A stretch of DNA of 64,000 nt from Geothrix campi (GCF_024609265.1 NZ_JANHMP010000003.1:361497-425496), one strand, 5' to 3'; counted from the first letter of the stretch, positions 8,841 to 19,544 are shown. Notes: a model not told the origin generated them from the letters alone. Made by a program: numbers and translations.

Positions 8841-8929
8841 GATCCCATTGTGATGAATTTCCCTTGGCAGCGCAGCGGGAAGGCTCCACCATCCTTTACA
8901 TTCAGACCATTCCGTTCCGGAGGTTCCAG

Positions 8930-9550
8930 ATGCGACGTACCCTGATGCTGCCCCTCGCCAGCCTGCTCCTCGTGCCCGCGTTCGTGGGCTGCGGCGGCGA
9001 CGAGATCCCCACCACGGCGCCGGCCGCCGCGAAGGAGCCCGCCGACATCCTCTACCACCTGCAGTATCTGGCCGTGCGCAAGGACTACAAGCACGCGGCC
9101 CTCATCGCCCCCATCACGCCGGACGTGGTGTTCCCGTCGGCCCGCCAGATGCACATGGACGCCAAGGCGCTGGGCATCACCCTCACCCCCGAGGAGCTGA
9201 AGGGCCTGGGCGTCGAGCACCTGGCCGCCAAGCTTGACGAGCTGCCGGGCGGCCCCGATCCCGTCAATTTCCCCGACTACACCGTGAAGGATGCCCGCCT
9301 GGCCTACAACGCCGGCATCTACCGCCTGACCAAGGGCCTCACCGCCAAGTCCTGGGGCAAGATGCGGCACATGGGCATCACGGACAACGCCGCGGCCCGT
9401 CAGTTCGGCTCCCAGACCGTCGTGAAGGACATGGCGATCGGCTTCGACGGCACCAAGATCCTCAACGTCAGCTGCCTCAAGAAGCCCGATGGCACCTATG
9501 GCGTCTCCTTCATGCGCTACCTGGTGTCGCTCAAGGGCCTGAAGCAGTAG
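8930..9550 (+). CDS. Predicted lipoprotein of unknown function
   Basis: 206 residues from ATG 8930, chosen because GGAGG at 8919-8923 is well placed and the protein then begins with a clean lipoprotein signal: MRRTLMLPLASLLLVPAFVGC, with the lipobox Cys at residue 21. An upstream in-frame start at 8864 would bury this signal. The mature part begins with a short low-complexity linker (TTAPAAAKEPAD), followed by a mixed region with YHLQYLAVRKDYKHAALIAP and conserved-looking KDMAIGFDGTKILNVSCLKKPDG. I recognise no domain. It probably sits on the periplasmic face of a membrane. A hairpin separates it from the glutamate dehydrogenase gene. Confidence 0.8.
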   Translation: MRRTLMLPLASLLLVPAFVGCGGDEIPTTAPAAAKEPADILYHLQYLAVRKDYKHAALIAPITPDVVFPSARQMHMDAKALGITLTPEELKGLGVEHLAAKLDELPGGPDPVNFPDYTVKDARLAYNAGIYRLTKGLTAKSWGKMRHMGITDNAAARQFGSQTVVKDMAIGFDGTKILNVSCLKKPDGTYGVSFMRYLVSLKGLKQ

Positions 9551-9573
9551 CCCGACCCAGCCCCGCTCTTCCG

Positions 9574-9600
9574 CCCCGGGAAGCCCCTGGTTTCCCGGGG
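9574..9600 (+). terminator. Terminator-like hairpin
   Basis: Perfect 9-bp stem CCCCGGGAA / TTCCCGGGG with a 9-nt loop, 23 bp after the lipoprotein stop. No T-run follows. Confidence 0.55.
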
Positions 9601-9648
9601 CGCGCTATGCTTGGCCCAGCCCAAGGCCAGGTGCAGGCAGGGGGTTCC

Positions 9649-10896
9649 ATGACCGAGCACATGAACCTCTTCGACAACGTGAACCGCCAGTTCGACGAAG
9701 CCGCCGACATTCTCGGCCTCTCCCAGGAACTGCGGGAGCTGCTGAAGACGCCCTACCGCGAGATCACCGTCGCCATGCCCATCCGCATGGAGGACGGCAC
9801 GCTGCGGGTCTTCAAGGGCTATCGCGTGCAGCACAACGGCGTACGTGGCCCCCAGAAGGGCGGCATCCGCTTCCATCCGGATCTGGTCCTGGATGACGTG
9901 CGGGCCCTGGCCAGCCTCAACACCTGGAAGACCGCCGTGGTGAACATCCCCTTCGGCGGCGCCAAGGGCGGCATCCAGTGCGATCCCTCGAGAATGTCCC
10001 AGCACGAACTGGAAATGCTGACCCGCCGCTACATCTCCAAGATCTCCATGGTGCTGGGCCCCACCCGCGACGTGCCCTCGCCGGATCTGAACACCAATGC
10101 CCAGACCATGGCCTGGGTCATGGACGAATATGGCCGCAAGAACGGTTACCAGCCCGCCTGCGTCACGGGCAAGCCCCTCGAACTGGGCGGCAGCCAGGGC
10201 CGGGAGGCCGCCACCGGCAGGGGCGTGGCCCTCTGTGCGCGGGAGGCCTGGACGAAGGTGCTCGGCCGAGACCTGAAAGATGCCAGGGTGGTGCTCCAGG
10301 GCTTCGGCAACGTGGGCAGCTTCGCCGCGAAATTCCTGGATGAGATGGGCGCCCGGATCGTGGCCGTGGCCGATCTCGGGGGCGCCGTGCGCCGGCCGGA
10401 GGGCCTCGATGTCCCCGCCCTCTTCGCCTACGTGCCGCGGAACAAGGGCACCGTGGCGGGCTTCCCGGGGGGCGAAGCCTTCGATCCCGCGGCCGTGTGG
10501 GCCCAGGAGGGCAACATCCTCGTCCCCGCCGCCCTCGGTGGCGTCCTGACCCAGGCCACGGCGCCGGAGGTGAAGGCCCGGCTCATCGTGGAAGGCGCCA
10601 ACGCCCCCACCACACCTGAGGCGGATCGGATCTTCCGCGAGCGCGGCATCACGCTCATCCCCGATATCCTCGCCAACGCCGGTGGCGTCACCGTGTCCTA
10701 CTTCGAGTGGGTGCAGAACCTCCAGCAGCTGTTCTGGGACGAAGCCGAGATCTTCGAGAAGGAGGAGAAAATCCTGATCCAGGCCTTCCACGAGGTCGAA
10801 GAGAAGGTGAAGCTGCATGGCTGCACTTGGCGCACCGGCGCCCTCGTCCTGGCGCTGGAGCGGGTGAGAAGGGCCAACGAGCTGCGTGGCTGGTAG
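9649..10896 (+). CDS. Glu/Leu/Phe/Val dehydrogenase, probably NAD-type glutamate dehydrogenase
   Basis: 415 residues from ATG 9649 (GCAGGGGG upstream), the length of small hexameric dehydrogenases; the open frame reaches 9607, which would add only an atypical leader. Substrate-domain motifs are HNGVRGPQKGGIRFHP and IPFGGAKGGI with the catalytic lysines, then GPTRDVPSPDLNTNAQTM. The nucleotide-binding domain carries GFGNVGSFAAKFL, and the end has LANAGGVTVSYFEWVQN. The enzyme interconverts glutamate (or a branched amino acid) and its 2-oxoacid plus ammonia. It is clearly distinct from the 449-residue gdhA at 29284, so the genome has two glutamate dehydrogenase types, probably one catabolic and one assimilatory. 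Confidence 0.9.
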   Translation: MTEHMNLFDNVNRQFDEAADILGLSQELRELLKTPYREITVAMPIRMEDGTLRVFKGYRVQHNGVRGPQKGGIRFHPDLVLDDVRALASLNTWKTAVVNIPFGGAKGGIQCDPSRMSQHELEMLTRRYISKISMVLGPTRDVPSPDLNTNAQTMAWVMDEYGRKNGYQPACVTGKPLELGGSQGREAATGRGVALCAREAWTKVLGRDLKDARVVLQGFGNVGSFAAKFLDEMGARIVAVADLGGAVRRPEGLDVPALFAYVPRNKGTVAGFPGGEAFDPAAVWAQEGNILVPAALGGVLTQATAPEVKARLIVEGANAPTTPEADRIFRERGITLIPDILANAGGVTVSYFEWVQNLQQLFWDEAEIFEKEEKILIQAFHEVEEKVKLHGCTWRTGALVLALERVRRANELRGW

Positions 10897-11013
10897 GCCA
10901 CTCGTCACAAGAAGGCCGTGTCCGGCTTTTGCAGGTGGCTTTTCCTTCTGACGCCTGGGAAAATCGTCTACTGGGCTGGGGGGGCGTCCCAAGACACCGG
11001 CCACGGAGGATCC

Positions 11014-12069
11014 ATGTCCAAGAGGAACGTCGTCCATGTGGTCGGCACCGGCACCATCGGCGAGCCGCTGATCGGCTTGCTGACGGAGTACAAGAAGGAA
11101 CTGGGCATCGACGACGTCACGTTCCACAAGAACAGCGTCAGCGAGCGGCCCAAGGTGAAGGCCCTGCTGCGCCGGGGCGCCAAGCTCGTGGTGGACGCCG
11201 ACAAGGTGGAGGGCTTCAAGGCCATGGGCGTCGAGCCCGCCATGCTGCACGACCAGGCCCTGAACGAGGCCACCGTGGTCATCGACTGCAGCCCCAAGGG
11301 CCTGGACATGAAGGAGAAGCTCTACACGCACTACGAGCACAACACCAAGGGCTTCCTCGCCCAGGGCAGCGAGTTCGGCTTCGGCACCATGTATGCCCGC
11401 GGCATCAACGACGACGTTCTGAAGAAGAGCGGCCAGTACGTGCAGGTCGTGAGCTGCAACACTCACAACCTCTCCTGCATCATCGACACTCTGGCCCTGA
11501 CCGAGGGCGATGACAACCTGATCGAAGGCACCTTCGTCTGCATGCGGCGCGCCAACGACATCAGCCAGGTGAAGGACTTCTGCCCCGCACCCCAGGTGGG
11601 CACCCACAAGGAAGGCAAGTTCGGCACCCACCACGCCCGCGACGCCTACCACCTGTTCCAGACCCGCGGCCTGGAGCTGAACCTGTTCAGCAGCGCCATC
11701 AAGCTCCCCACCCAGTACATGCACAGCCTCTGGTTCGACCTGCGTCTCAAGCGGCCCACCACACTGGAGAGCCTCAAGACCCGCATCAAGGCCAACGACC
11801 GCATCGCCATCACCGAGAAGAAGGACGCCAACACCGTGTTCTCCTTCGGCCGCGACCAGGGCCACTACGGCCGCATCCTCAACCAGACCGTGATCCCCCT
11901 CAGCACCCTCGCCATGCCCGACGAGAAGCGGGTGGTGGGCTTCTGCTTCACTCCCCAGGACGGTAACAGCCTGCTCTCCAGCGTGGCCGCCGCCCTGCAC
12001 TTCATCCACCCCGACGACTTCGAGGAGCGCATCCAGGTGCTCAAGCCTTACTTCTTCGACGAAGTGTAG
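11014..12069 (+). CDS. Type II (archaeal-type) glyceraldehyde-3-phosphate dehydrogenase homologue
   Basis: 351 residues from ATG 11014 with GGAGGA at 11005-11010. The Rossmann start is VVGTGTIGEPLIGLL. Comparing from memory with the archaeal class II GAPDH family, I see the same order of blocks: VVIDCSPKGLDMKEKLY, then FLAQGSEFGFG, then the catalytic-cysteine block QYVQVVSCNTHNLS (archaeal VRVVSCNTTGLC). After these come MRRANDI, GTHHARDAYH in place of the archaeal SHHGPDV, and LPTQYMHS. The family oxidises glyceraldehyde 3-phosphate with NAD(P). Bacterial copies are uncommon, and several glycine positions differ, so substrate is uncertain. A strong terminator follows. Confidence 0.7.
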   Translation: MSKRNVVHVVGTGTIGEPLIGLLTEYKKELGIDDVTFHKNSVSERPKVKALLRRGAKLVVDADKVEGFKAMGVEPAMLHDQALNEATVVIDCSPKGLDMKEKLYTHYEHNTKGFLAQGSEFGFGTMYARGINDDVLKKSGQYVQVVSCNTHNLSCIIDTLALTEGDDNLIEGTFVCMRRANDISQVKDFCPAPQVGTHKEGKFGTHHARDAYHLFQTRGLELNLFSSAIKLPTQYMHSLWFDLRLKRPTTLESLKTRIKANDRIAITEKKDANTVFSFGRDQGHYGRILNQTVIPLSTLAMPDEKRVVGFCFTPQDGNSLLSSVAAALHFIHPDDFEERIQVLKPYFFDEV

Positions 12070-12099
12070 GGCCTCGACTCGCGATGCGCTTCGAGTAGC

Positions 12100-12125
12100 G
12101 AAAGGGCCCGCTCGCGGGCCCTTTC
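12100..12125 (+). terminator. Intrinsic terminator after the GAPDH-like gene
   Basis: Perfect stem GAAAGGGCCCG / CGGGCCCTTTC around a CTCG loop, 30 bp after the stop codon. Confidence 0.75.
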
Positions 12126-12182
12126 TCGTGGAATGCTTTCTTTTCCCGGGCCGCTCAGCGGCCCAGGCCCTCAGGGACGACC

Positions 12183-12656
12183 ATGCACATCACCGTGACC
12201 TACACCCTCACCGCCGACGAGGCCCTCCGGGGCGCGCGGACCTTCAAGCGCATCTGGTACCAGGTCTCCGTGGGTGCGGGTGTGGGGCTGATGCTGCTGG
12301 GCGCCTACAGCCTCGCCACGGGGTCGCAGCGGGTGCCCGGCCTGTTCCTGGTCCTGAACGGTCTGCTCTTCGCGGGGCTGCCGGAGGCGGTCCTTCGCCT
12401 GGCCCGGCGCCGGCGCGGGGCCGATGCCTACACCCCTGTGGAGGTGGTCTTCGATGACGAGGGGCTCACCCTGCGCACCGAAGCCAGCGAAGGCGGCCTG
12501 CCCTGGTCCGACTTCGAGAAGATCCAGCGCCAGAGCGGCTTCTGGATCTTCCGCACCGGCCCCTCGCGGGCCGTGCTCCTGCCGGAGCGGGCCCTGGAGG
12601 CCGCCGCCAGCGCGGAACTGGAGACCTTCCTCCGGGCCCGCAAGCTGCTGCAGTGA
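12183..12656 (+). CDS. YcxB-like membrane protein
   Basis: 157 residues. The N-terminus is polar (MHITVTYTLTADEALRGARTF). Two hydrophobic spans follow, near 29-47 (VGAGVGLMLLGAYSLAT) and 52-70 (PGLFLVLNGLLFAGLPEAV). After RRRRG comes a soluble C-terminal part, VEVVFDDEGLTLRTEASEGGLPWSDFEKIQRQSGFWIFR. That layout, two helices and then a beta-rich tail with a W-S-D-F/I motif, is that of YcxB-type proteins, whose role is unknown. AGGGACG upstream serves as ribosome-binding site. It overlaps the downstream glycosylase gene by one base (TGATG), so the two are co-translated. Confidence 0.75.
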   Translation: MHITVTYTLTADEALRGARTFKRIWYQVSVGAGVGLMLLGAYSLATGSQRVPGLFLVLNGLLFAGLPEAVLRLARRRRGADAYTPVEVVFDDEGLTLRTEASEGGLPWSDFEKIQRQSGFWIFRTGPSRAVLLPERALEAAASAELETFLRARKLLQ

Positions 12657-13234
12657 TGAAGCTCGCCGGGCCCGTACCCCTCGCCGCCCAGGCCCTGCTG
12701 GGCATGGTGCTGGTGCGCGGGGAGGTGGCCCTCCGCATCACGGAGGTGGAAGCCTACGACGGCCGGGGGGACAGCGCCAGCCATGCGCGCCACGGCCGCA
12801 CCGCCCGCAACGCGCCCATGTGGGGACCGCCGGGCCGGGCCTATCTCTACTTCTGCTATGGCGTGCACTGGATGCTGAACGTGGTAACGGGGCCCGAGGG
12901 CGAGGCTTCCGCCGTGCTCATCCGCGGCGCCGAGGTCGTGGCAGGGCTCGAGACCGTGCTGCAACGGCGGAAGGCCGCCAAGGTCACGCCCCAGCTCTGC
13001 GCGGGTCCTGGCAAGGTGGCCCAGGCCCTGGGCCTGGACCGCACCTTCGACGGCCACGACCTGCTGACCCCTGGCGGCCTGGAGCTGCGCCCGGGAACAC
13101 CCCCGGCCCGCCTCCTCGCCGGCCCCCGCCTGGGCATCGCCTTCGCCACGGCCGAGGACCAGGCCCGCCCCTGGCGCTTCGCCGACGCGGACAGCCGCGC
13201 CGTCCTGCAGCCGAAGGCCCTCGGCCCCCTCTGA
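12656..13234 (+). CDS. mpg: DNA-3-methyladenine glycosylase (AAG/MPG family)
   Basis: 192 residues from ATG 12656, which overlaps the previous stop by one base; a GTG at 12653 would add one residue. The AAG-family signature is clear: VEAYDGRGDSASHARHG, then NAPMWGPPGRAYLYFCYGVHWMLNVV (the substrate-pocket and catalytic region), then AVLIRGAEVV and LCAGPGKVAQALGL. The enzyme excises 3-methyladenine, hypoxanthine and other damaged purines to start base-excision repair. Its pairing with a YcxB-like membrane protein has no obvious functional sense. Confidence 0.9.
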   Translation: MKLAGPVPLAAQALLGMVLVRGEVALRITEVEAYDGRGDSASHARHGRTARNAPMWGPPGRAYLYFCYGVHWMLNVVTGPEGEASAVLIRGAEVVAGLETVLQRRKAAKVTPQLCAGPGKVAQALGLDRTFDGHDLLTPGGLELRPGTPPARLLAGPRLGIAFATAEDQARPWRFADADSRAVLQPKALGPL

Positions 13235-13264
13235 ATCCGTCTATGCTTCCCCCTGGAGGCCGCC

Positions 13265-13468
13265 ATGCCCTACGTGAACATCCGCATCACCCGCGAAGGC
13301 GCCACCGCCGACCAGAAGGCCCGGCTCATCCAGGGCGCCACCCAGCTCCTGGTGGATGTGCTGGGCAAGAATCCCCAGACCACCGTGGTGACCATCGACG
13401 AAGTGGACACGGACAACTGGGGCATCGGCGGCGAGACCGTCACCGCGCGGCGGAGGCAGGGGAAGTAG
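13265..13468 (+). CDS. 4-oxalocrotonate tautomerase family protein
   Basis: 67 residues, the usual size. It begins MPYVNIRITREGAT, so Pro-1 becomes the catalytic base after Met removal. It continues TADQKARLIQGATQLLVDVLGKNPQTTVVTIDEVDTDNWGIGG, typical of tautomerases, which usually assemble as hexamers and interconvert enol and keto acids. Arg residues at positions 7 and 10 could bind the carboxylate. TGGAGGCCGCC precedes the ATG. It is the last protein gene before ssrA. No other aromatic-degradation genes are nearby, so the physiological substrate is open. Confidence 0.88.
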   Translation: MPYVNIRITREGATADQKARLIQGATQLLVDVLGKNPQTTVVTIDEVDTDNWGIGGETVTARRRQGK

Positions 13469-13477
13469 CTCCGCACC

Positions 13478-13506
13478 TTGTGCATCCAGGAAGCAGCACC
13501 CATACT
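13478..13506 (+). promoter_or_regulatory. Candidate ssrA promoter
   Basis: TTGTGC at 13478 and CATACT at 13501 with 17 bp between them is the best sigma-70-like match upstream of ssrA. It would leave a 5' leader of about 70 nt to be removed by RNase P. Both hexamers are imperfect, so this is tentative. Confidence 0.3.
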
Positions 13507-13581
13507 CAGAATCCGCTCGATTCGCGCCCTCGCGGGGGACGAGACGGCGGCGCCGCCCCTCGGGCGGTGACCACCACACAC

Positions 13582-13972
13582 GGGGGTGACCGGTTTCGAC
13601 AGGTCGTGATCCGGGTGCCTGGTGCAGGCGGGGGTTGGACGGCTGGCCCCCTTATCAAGCCGCCCAAATCAAACTGCCAACGATAACTTCGAACTGGCTC
13701 TCGCTGCCTAGGGCAACCTAGGCTCCGAGCGAGTCCTCGGGATCTCTGGGTACCGAGCTCGTTAAACCTCCGAAAGGGTGGCTTCGGCCTGCCGGACGGA
13801 GGCACCAGATAGGCCGCCGCGACGCCCCCTGACAGCGGCCGAGATAAGGGGGCACACGTCCCGAGCGGCTCGTCCGTTCCCCGCCGGGAGGTTTCAAGAG
13901 CGGACCAAGCCTGTGGAAGAGCCGCCATCCGGCATGTCTTGGACGTGGGTTCGACTCCCACCACCTCCACCA
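13582..13972 (+). ncRNA. ssrA: Transfer-messenger RNA (tmRNA, SsrA)
   Basis: One-piece tmRNA of about 391 nt. The 5' end GGGGGTGACCGGTTTCGACAG is the standard start. The 3' end carries the T-arm GTGGGTTCGACTCCCAC and ends CACCTCCACCA with an encoded CCA. GGGGGTG pairs with CACCTCC to form the acceptor stem (one G-U pair). The internal reading frame starts with GCC at 13676 and ends with TAG at 13709-13711. tmRNA with SmpB rescues ribosomes stalled on mRNAs without a stop and tags the product for proteolysis. A strong hairpin terminator follows immediately. Open frames over this region on either strand are artefacts of the RNA gene. Confidence 0.97.
13676..13711 (+). other. tmRNA proteolysis-tag reading frame
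   Basis: Resume codon GCC, then AAC GAT AAC TTC GAA CTG GCT CTC GCT GCC TAG, giving the tag ANDNFELALAA. The terminal LAA is the expected ClpXP/ClpAP degron. Confidence 0.95.
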
Positions 13973-14005
13973 AAGAAAAGCCCCCGCCTGCGGGGGCTTT
14001 TCTTT
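13972..14005 (+). terminator. ssrA terminator
   Basis: The stem starts at the last base of ssrA: AAAGAAAAGCCCCCGC pairs perfectly over 16 bp with its complement at 13990-14005 across a CT turn. The right arm supplies the T-rich segment. Confidence 0.85.
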
Positions 14006-14023
14006 GGTGGAATTGCCGCTGCG
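14002..14023 (+). repeat. Left copy of a 22-bp direct repeat next to ssrA
   Basis: The 22 bases CTTTGGTGG...GCCGCTGCG recur exactly at 18354-18375, and the preceding GGGGG plus T-rich bases are also similar in both places. This copy overlaps the last bases of the ssrA terminator. It may be an attachment-site-like duplication. Confidence 0.7.
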
Positions 14024-14041
14024 GGCAGGTAGGCGCCCGAA

Positions 14042-14269
14042 GGGCAGGACTTGATGTCCTGCCCGGAGGATCAGCGCCGTGCCCAGCAGCGACACGCCAA
14101 GTGCCTCCCATTCGGGGCCCCATTTGGTGGTGGAGATAAAAAGGCGGGACTCGAAATCGCTGAAAGGCTGGCAGGTAGCCGTAGCCGAAGGCAGTCCGGG
14201 GGACTGCTGAAGACGTCAAGCGGCGTGCCAGCCTTTCACGCGGCCGGAGCGTCACCCGCAGGGTGATGC
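14042..14269 (+). other. Hairpin-rich non-coding stretch downstream of ssrA
   Basis: No gene is visible between 14006 and 14326, but the stretch is dense in dyads. There is a 9-bp stem GGGCAGGAC/GTCCTGCCC (14042-14064). A 13-bp perfect stem TGAAAGGCTGGCA (14161-14173) with its complement at 14226-14238 encloses a 7-bp stem GCAGTCC/GGACTGC (14191-14207). A further stem GCGTCACCC/GGGTGATGC (14249-14269) has one G-U pair. On the minus strand TTCGAGTCCCGCC at about 14144-14156 resembles the T-arm end of a tRNA. It could be a small structured RNA or debris of a mobile element; I do not recognise a family. Confidence 0.5.
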
Positions 14270-14326
14270 AGAGGGGGGCCCACCACCGCTGGAGCTGCCG
14301 GGCCGCATCCACGGCGCTTCTTGCGC

Positions 14327-15277
14327 TTACTCTCCCACTCCTTCCGCCTGCTCTCGCAATCGCGCCACATCCTTGGTGGGTGCATTCCCGAAGTACCGTC
14401 CGTACTCCCGGGCGAACTGGGAGGGGCTCTGGTAGCCCACGCGGCGGCCGGCGGTGCCGGCGTCGAGGCGGGTGAGCAGCATGAGCCGCCGCGCCTCCTG
14501 GAGGCGGATGGCCTTCTGGTACTGCAGGGGGCTCATGGCGGTGACGGCCTTGAAGTGCTGGTGGAAGGAGGATGGGCTCATGTGCACCAGCGTGGCCAGG
14601 CGCTCCACGTCCAGCGGCTGGTCGAAGTGGGTGCGGACCCAAGAGACGGCCTTGGCGACCCGGTGGAGTTGGCTCTCCTCCTGGCCGATCAGGGCCACCC
14701 GCGGACCCAGCGGGCTCCGCAGGAGCCGGATGAGGATCTCGTCGAGGACGAGGGGCGCCAGGAGCTCCGCCTCGTCGGGCCGGGAGGCCAGCTCCAGGAG
14801 CCGCACTACCGCGTTGATCACCGGCTCGTCCAGCTGGTCGACGCAGATGGCGCGGCCCTCGCCCCGCCGGGGCAGGCCGAGCGGGTAAACCTTGGCCGTC
14901 AGGTCGGCGATCTGCGCCGGATCCAGGTCGATCCGAAGGCCGAGGTAGGGCGCGTCCAGACTGGCCTGGGTGACCTGGGCGGACACGGGGACATCCACGG
15001 AATAGACCAGCACCCGCGAGGCATCGTACTCGTAGAGCTCCTGCCCCAGCAGTACCCGCTTCGCGCCCTGGGCCACCAGGCAGAGCCCCGGCCGCTGCAC
15101 GGCGTGATGGAAGTCCTTGTGGGCGCGGGAGGCCCGGGAGACATGTACCCCCGGAAGCCGCAGCTCGAAGGTGCCGTCGAAGGGGGCGTGGGCCAGCAGC
15201 AGGTCCGCCAGCCGGGCCAGGTCCGGCGAGCCGGAATCGGGGCTCGTGGCCGGAAAGGAAGTGGGCGTTCGGCTCAT
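14327..15277 (-). CDS. AraC-family transcriptional regulator
   Basis: 316 residues. The N-terminal half is a cupin-like AraC_N domain ([41 protein letters not shown]). The last 100 residues hold the double [51 protein letters not shown] and [21 protein letters not shown]. Regulators of this subgroup sit beside alcohol dehydrogenase and aldo-keto reductase genes (as YqhC does with YqhD) and respond to reactive aldehydes. Here it is the last of four same-strand genes, 63 bp after the quinone/NAD(P)H oxidoreductase gene, so it probably controls that set. Aldehyde response is inferred. Confidence 0.88.
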   Translation of the reverse strand: MSRTPTSFPATSPDSGSPDLARLADLLLAHAPFDGTFELRLPGVHVSRASRAHKDFHHAVQRPGLCLVAQGAKRVLLGQELYEYDASRVLVYSVDVPVSAQVTQASLDAPYLGLRIDLDPAQIADLTAKVYPLGLPRRGEGRAICVDQLDEPVINAVVRLLELASRPDEAELLAPLVLDEILIRLLRSPLGPRVALIGQEESQLHRVAKAVSWVRTHFDQPLDVERLATLVHMSPSSFHQHFKAVTAMSPLQYQKAIRLQEARRLMLLTRLDAGTAGRRVGYQSPSQFAREYGRYFGNAPTKDVARLREQAEGVGE

Positions 15278-15340
15278 GGAAAGGTCCCGAAACAGGGTCT
15301 CACGCCTGGGGCGCGGGATGCGGTGGCGCGGCCGGAGCCT

Positions 15341-18047
<2,707 letters not shown>

Positions 18048-18515
18048 TGCTTCCTCCGTGCCGGGGTGAAATCAGGTCTCGGCCCGATCCGTGAGTGCTT
18101 GTCATTCACGGGAACCGCGACCTGCGTGGCGACAAAAGGAAGTCTAGGGATTGGCGAGTCTTCGAGTTTGCCTATTACTCCAAACTTCTAGCCCGAACCT
18201 CCAGGGAGAGGGTCTGCGCCCCATCAGGCACCCCGGAGCTGTCGAAGGGGATTAGCGGCGTGTCAGCATGTCGCGTATCCGGAGCATCGCTCGAAGAATG
18301 ATGCGGAGAGACTTCCGCCACCGGAACACTGTCGAGCCACTCGTGGGGGTTTCCTTTGGTGGAATTGCCGCTGCGACCAGCAGCGATACGGCATTCGATC
18401 TCATTCGAGGTTTACCGTTAATAATGAACTTCAGCCTGTTGCAGACTTCGCGATAACAATGGAACCTTGTCCATCGACATCGGTATATGTTGACTACACG
18501 ACCCAAGGAGTATCT
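18048..18515. other. 468-bp non-coding stretch between divergent genes
   Basis: It holds the leader of the dehydrogenase operon (minus) and of the unknown membrane protein gene (plus). Base composition shifts from GC-rich at the left to clearly AT-richer after about 18120. A dyad CCGTGA/TCACGG lies at about 18080-18109. The second copy of the 22-bp ssrA-side repeat is at 18354-18375. Short frames here, for example 18268-18456, have no ribosome-binding site and no recognisable product. Confidence 0.5.
18354..18375 (+). repeat. Right copy of the 22-bp direct repeat
   Basis: Identical over 22 bp to 14002-14023 (next to ssrA), same orientation, 4352 bp away. The interval between the copies contains the AraC-to-alcohol-dehydrogenase set. 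Confidence 0.7.
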
Positions 18516-19544
18516 ATGGCCTCTAAAGACCCTGCTGAACTCCAGATGCTCAAGGAAGCCAAGGAAGCCCTAGAAGCCATTCAATCATTCGATGTGAAAT
18601 CTCTTATTCGAGAGCGGGAGCTGGGCGAGCTGTCCTCTTTCCGTGAGGTCGTGGAGCCTGCAGAGCGTTTGATTAGCCTATTTCGGCAGATCTCACCAGA
18701 AACGCTGGAAGACCTTCCGACGAACATCCTCCAAGGTCACATCCGGGACTACGCCATTCAAGTGATGGCCTACTTCAATCAGATCCTGGCCTTCCAGCCA
18801 GCTCAAGGCCAAGGGGCACGGGATCAATTGATCTCTCAGATCACCAATTATTATGTACCTACATTCAGTACGCTGTTTCCGCTCATCGCCTATGCCAACA
18901 CGAGGACCATCGATCTTGGTCGGGTTGAACGCGAGGCCAAGGCTGTTGTTGACCGGGTGACGAAACAGGCAAAAGATATCGAGGTTAGCCTTCAGACGCA
19001 GGTAAATCGGGTCACTGAGGTTGTCGAGACAGTCCGGAAAGTGGCGGCCGAACAGGGCGTGACCCAGCAGGCAATATATTTCAAAGACGAGGCGAGTCAC
19101 CACAGGACTGAAGCTGATAACTGGGGCAAATACACTTTTTGGTGGGCCATCGGCTTGGGTGCCTGGGCCATCACAAGTCTTTTCCTGGCGAGATGGAATT
19201 GGCTCAAACCAGAAGACGCATACCAGCACGTCCAATTAATCGTCAGCAAGGCTCTCGTCTTTGCGGTGATCTCCTTCATGCTCTACCTATCCGCGAAGAA
19301 CTACCTAGCGCACCGACATAACGAAGTGGTCAACCGCCATCGCCAGAATGCCCTGCTTACCTTCGAAGCTTTCGTGAAGGCATCTGGAGACCCCGAGGCA
19401 GGGAAGGTAATCCTCGGACAGGCGGCAGCTTGTGTCTTTGCACCTCAGTCCACCGGCTATTCCCAGGAGGGCGGGATCGATGCAGCCAAGGCCTCCTCAG
19501 TAGTCGAGGTACTTGCAAGGCCAATCACAGGTGGCAAAGGCTGA
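18516..19544 (+). CDS. Unknown membrane protein with coiled-coil region
   Basis: 342 residues from ATG 18516, picked for AAGGAG at 18505-18510; the open frame reaches 18459. I do not recognise the family. The N-terminal 150 residues are soluble and helical (LKEAKEALEAIQSFDVKSLIRERELGEL). A predicted coiled coil follows (VEREAKAVVDRVTKQAKDIEVSLQTQVNRVTEVVETVRKVAAEQ). Two hydrophobic spans lie near 210-228 (FWWAIGLGAWAITSLFLA) and 248-265 (ALVFAVISFMLYLSA), and a polar C-terminus follows. Codon choice (ATT, GAA, CGA, TTC/CTC mixes) and GC content are visibly unlike the neighbours, and it lies in the repeat-associated accessory stretch beside ssrA. That suggests transfer. A defence or stress role is possible but unsupported by any motif I can name. 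Confidence 0.75.
   Translation: MASKDPAELQMLKEAKEALEAIQSFDVKSLIRERELGELSSFREVVEPAERLISLFRQISPETLEDLPTNILQGHIRDYAIQVMAYFNQILAFQPAQGQGARDQLISQITNYYVPTFSTLFPLIAYANTRTIDLGRVEREAKAVVDRVTKQAKDIEVSLQTQVNRVTEVVETVRKVAAEQGVTQQAIYFKDEASHHRTEADNWGKYTFWWAIGLGAWAITSLFLARWNWLKPEDAYQHVQLIVSKALVFAVISFMLYLSAKNYLAHRHNEVVNRHRQNALLTFEAFVKASGDPEAGKVILGQAAACVFAPQSTGYSQEGGIDAAKASSVVEVLARPITGGKG

Noticed and set aside
9517-12009. Long open frame on the minus strand (830 codons) opposite the dehydrogenase genes
   Set aside because: It is a GC-rich antisense shadow: the plus-strand frames carry clear family motifs and ribosome-binding sites, while this product is low-complexity (G, A, V, H-rich) and matches nothing.
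13506-14642. Open frames over and beside ssrA, including one with WWRWWESNPRP-like text
   Set aside because: They are translations of the tmRNA and its terminator, a common annotation artefact.
18252-18506. Short open frames in the 18.05-18.5 kb gap
   Set aside because: No ribosome-binding site, no recognisable domain, and they overlap the direct-repeat copy.
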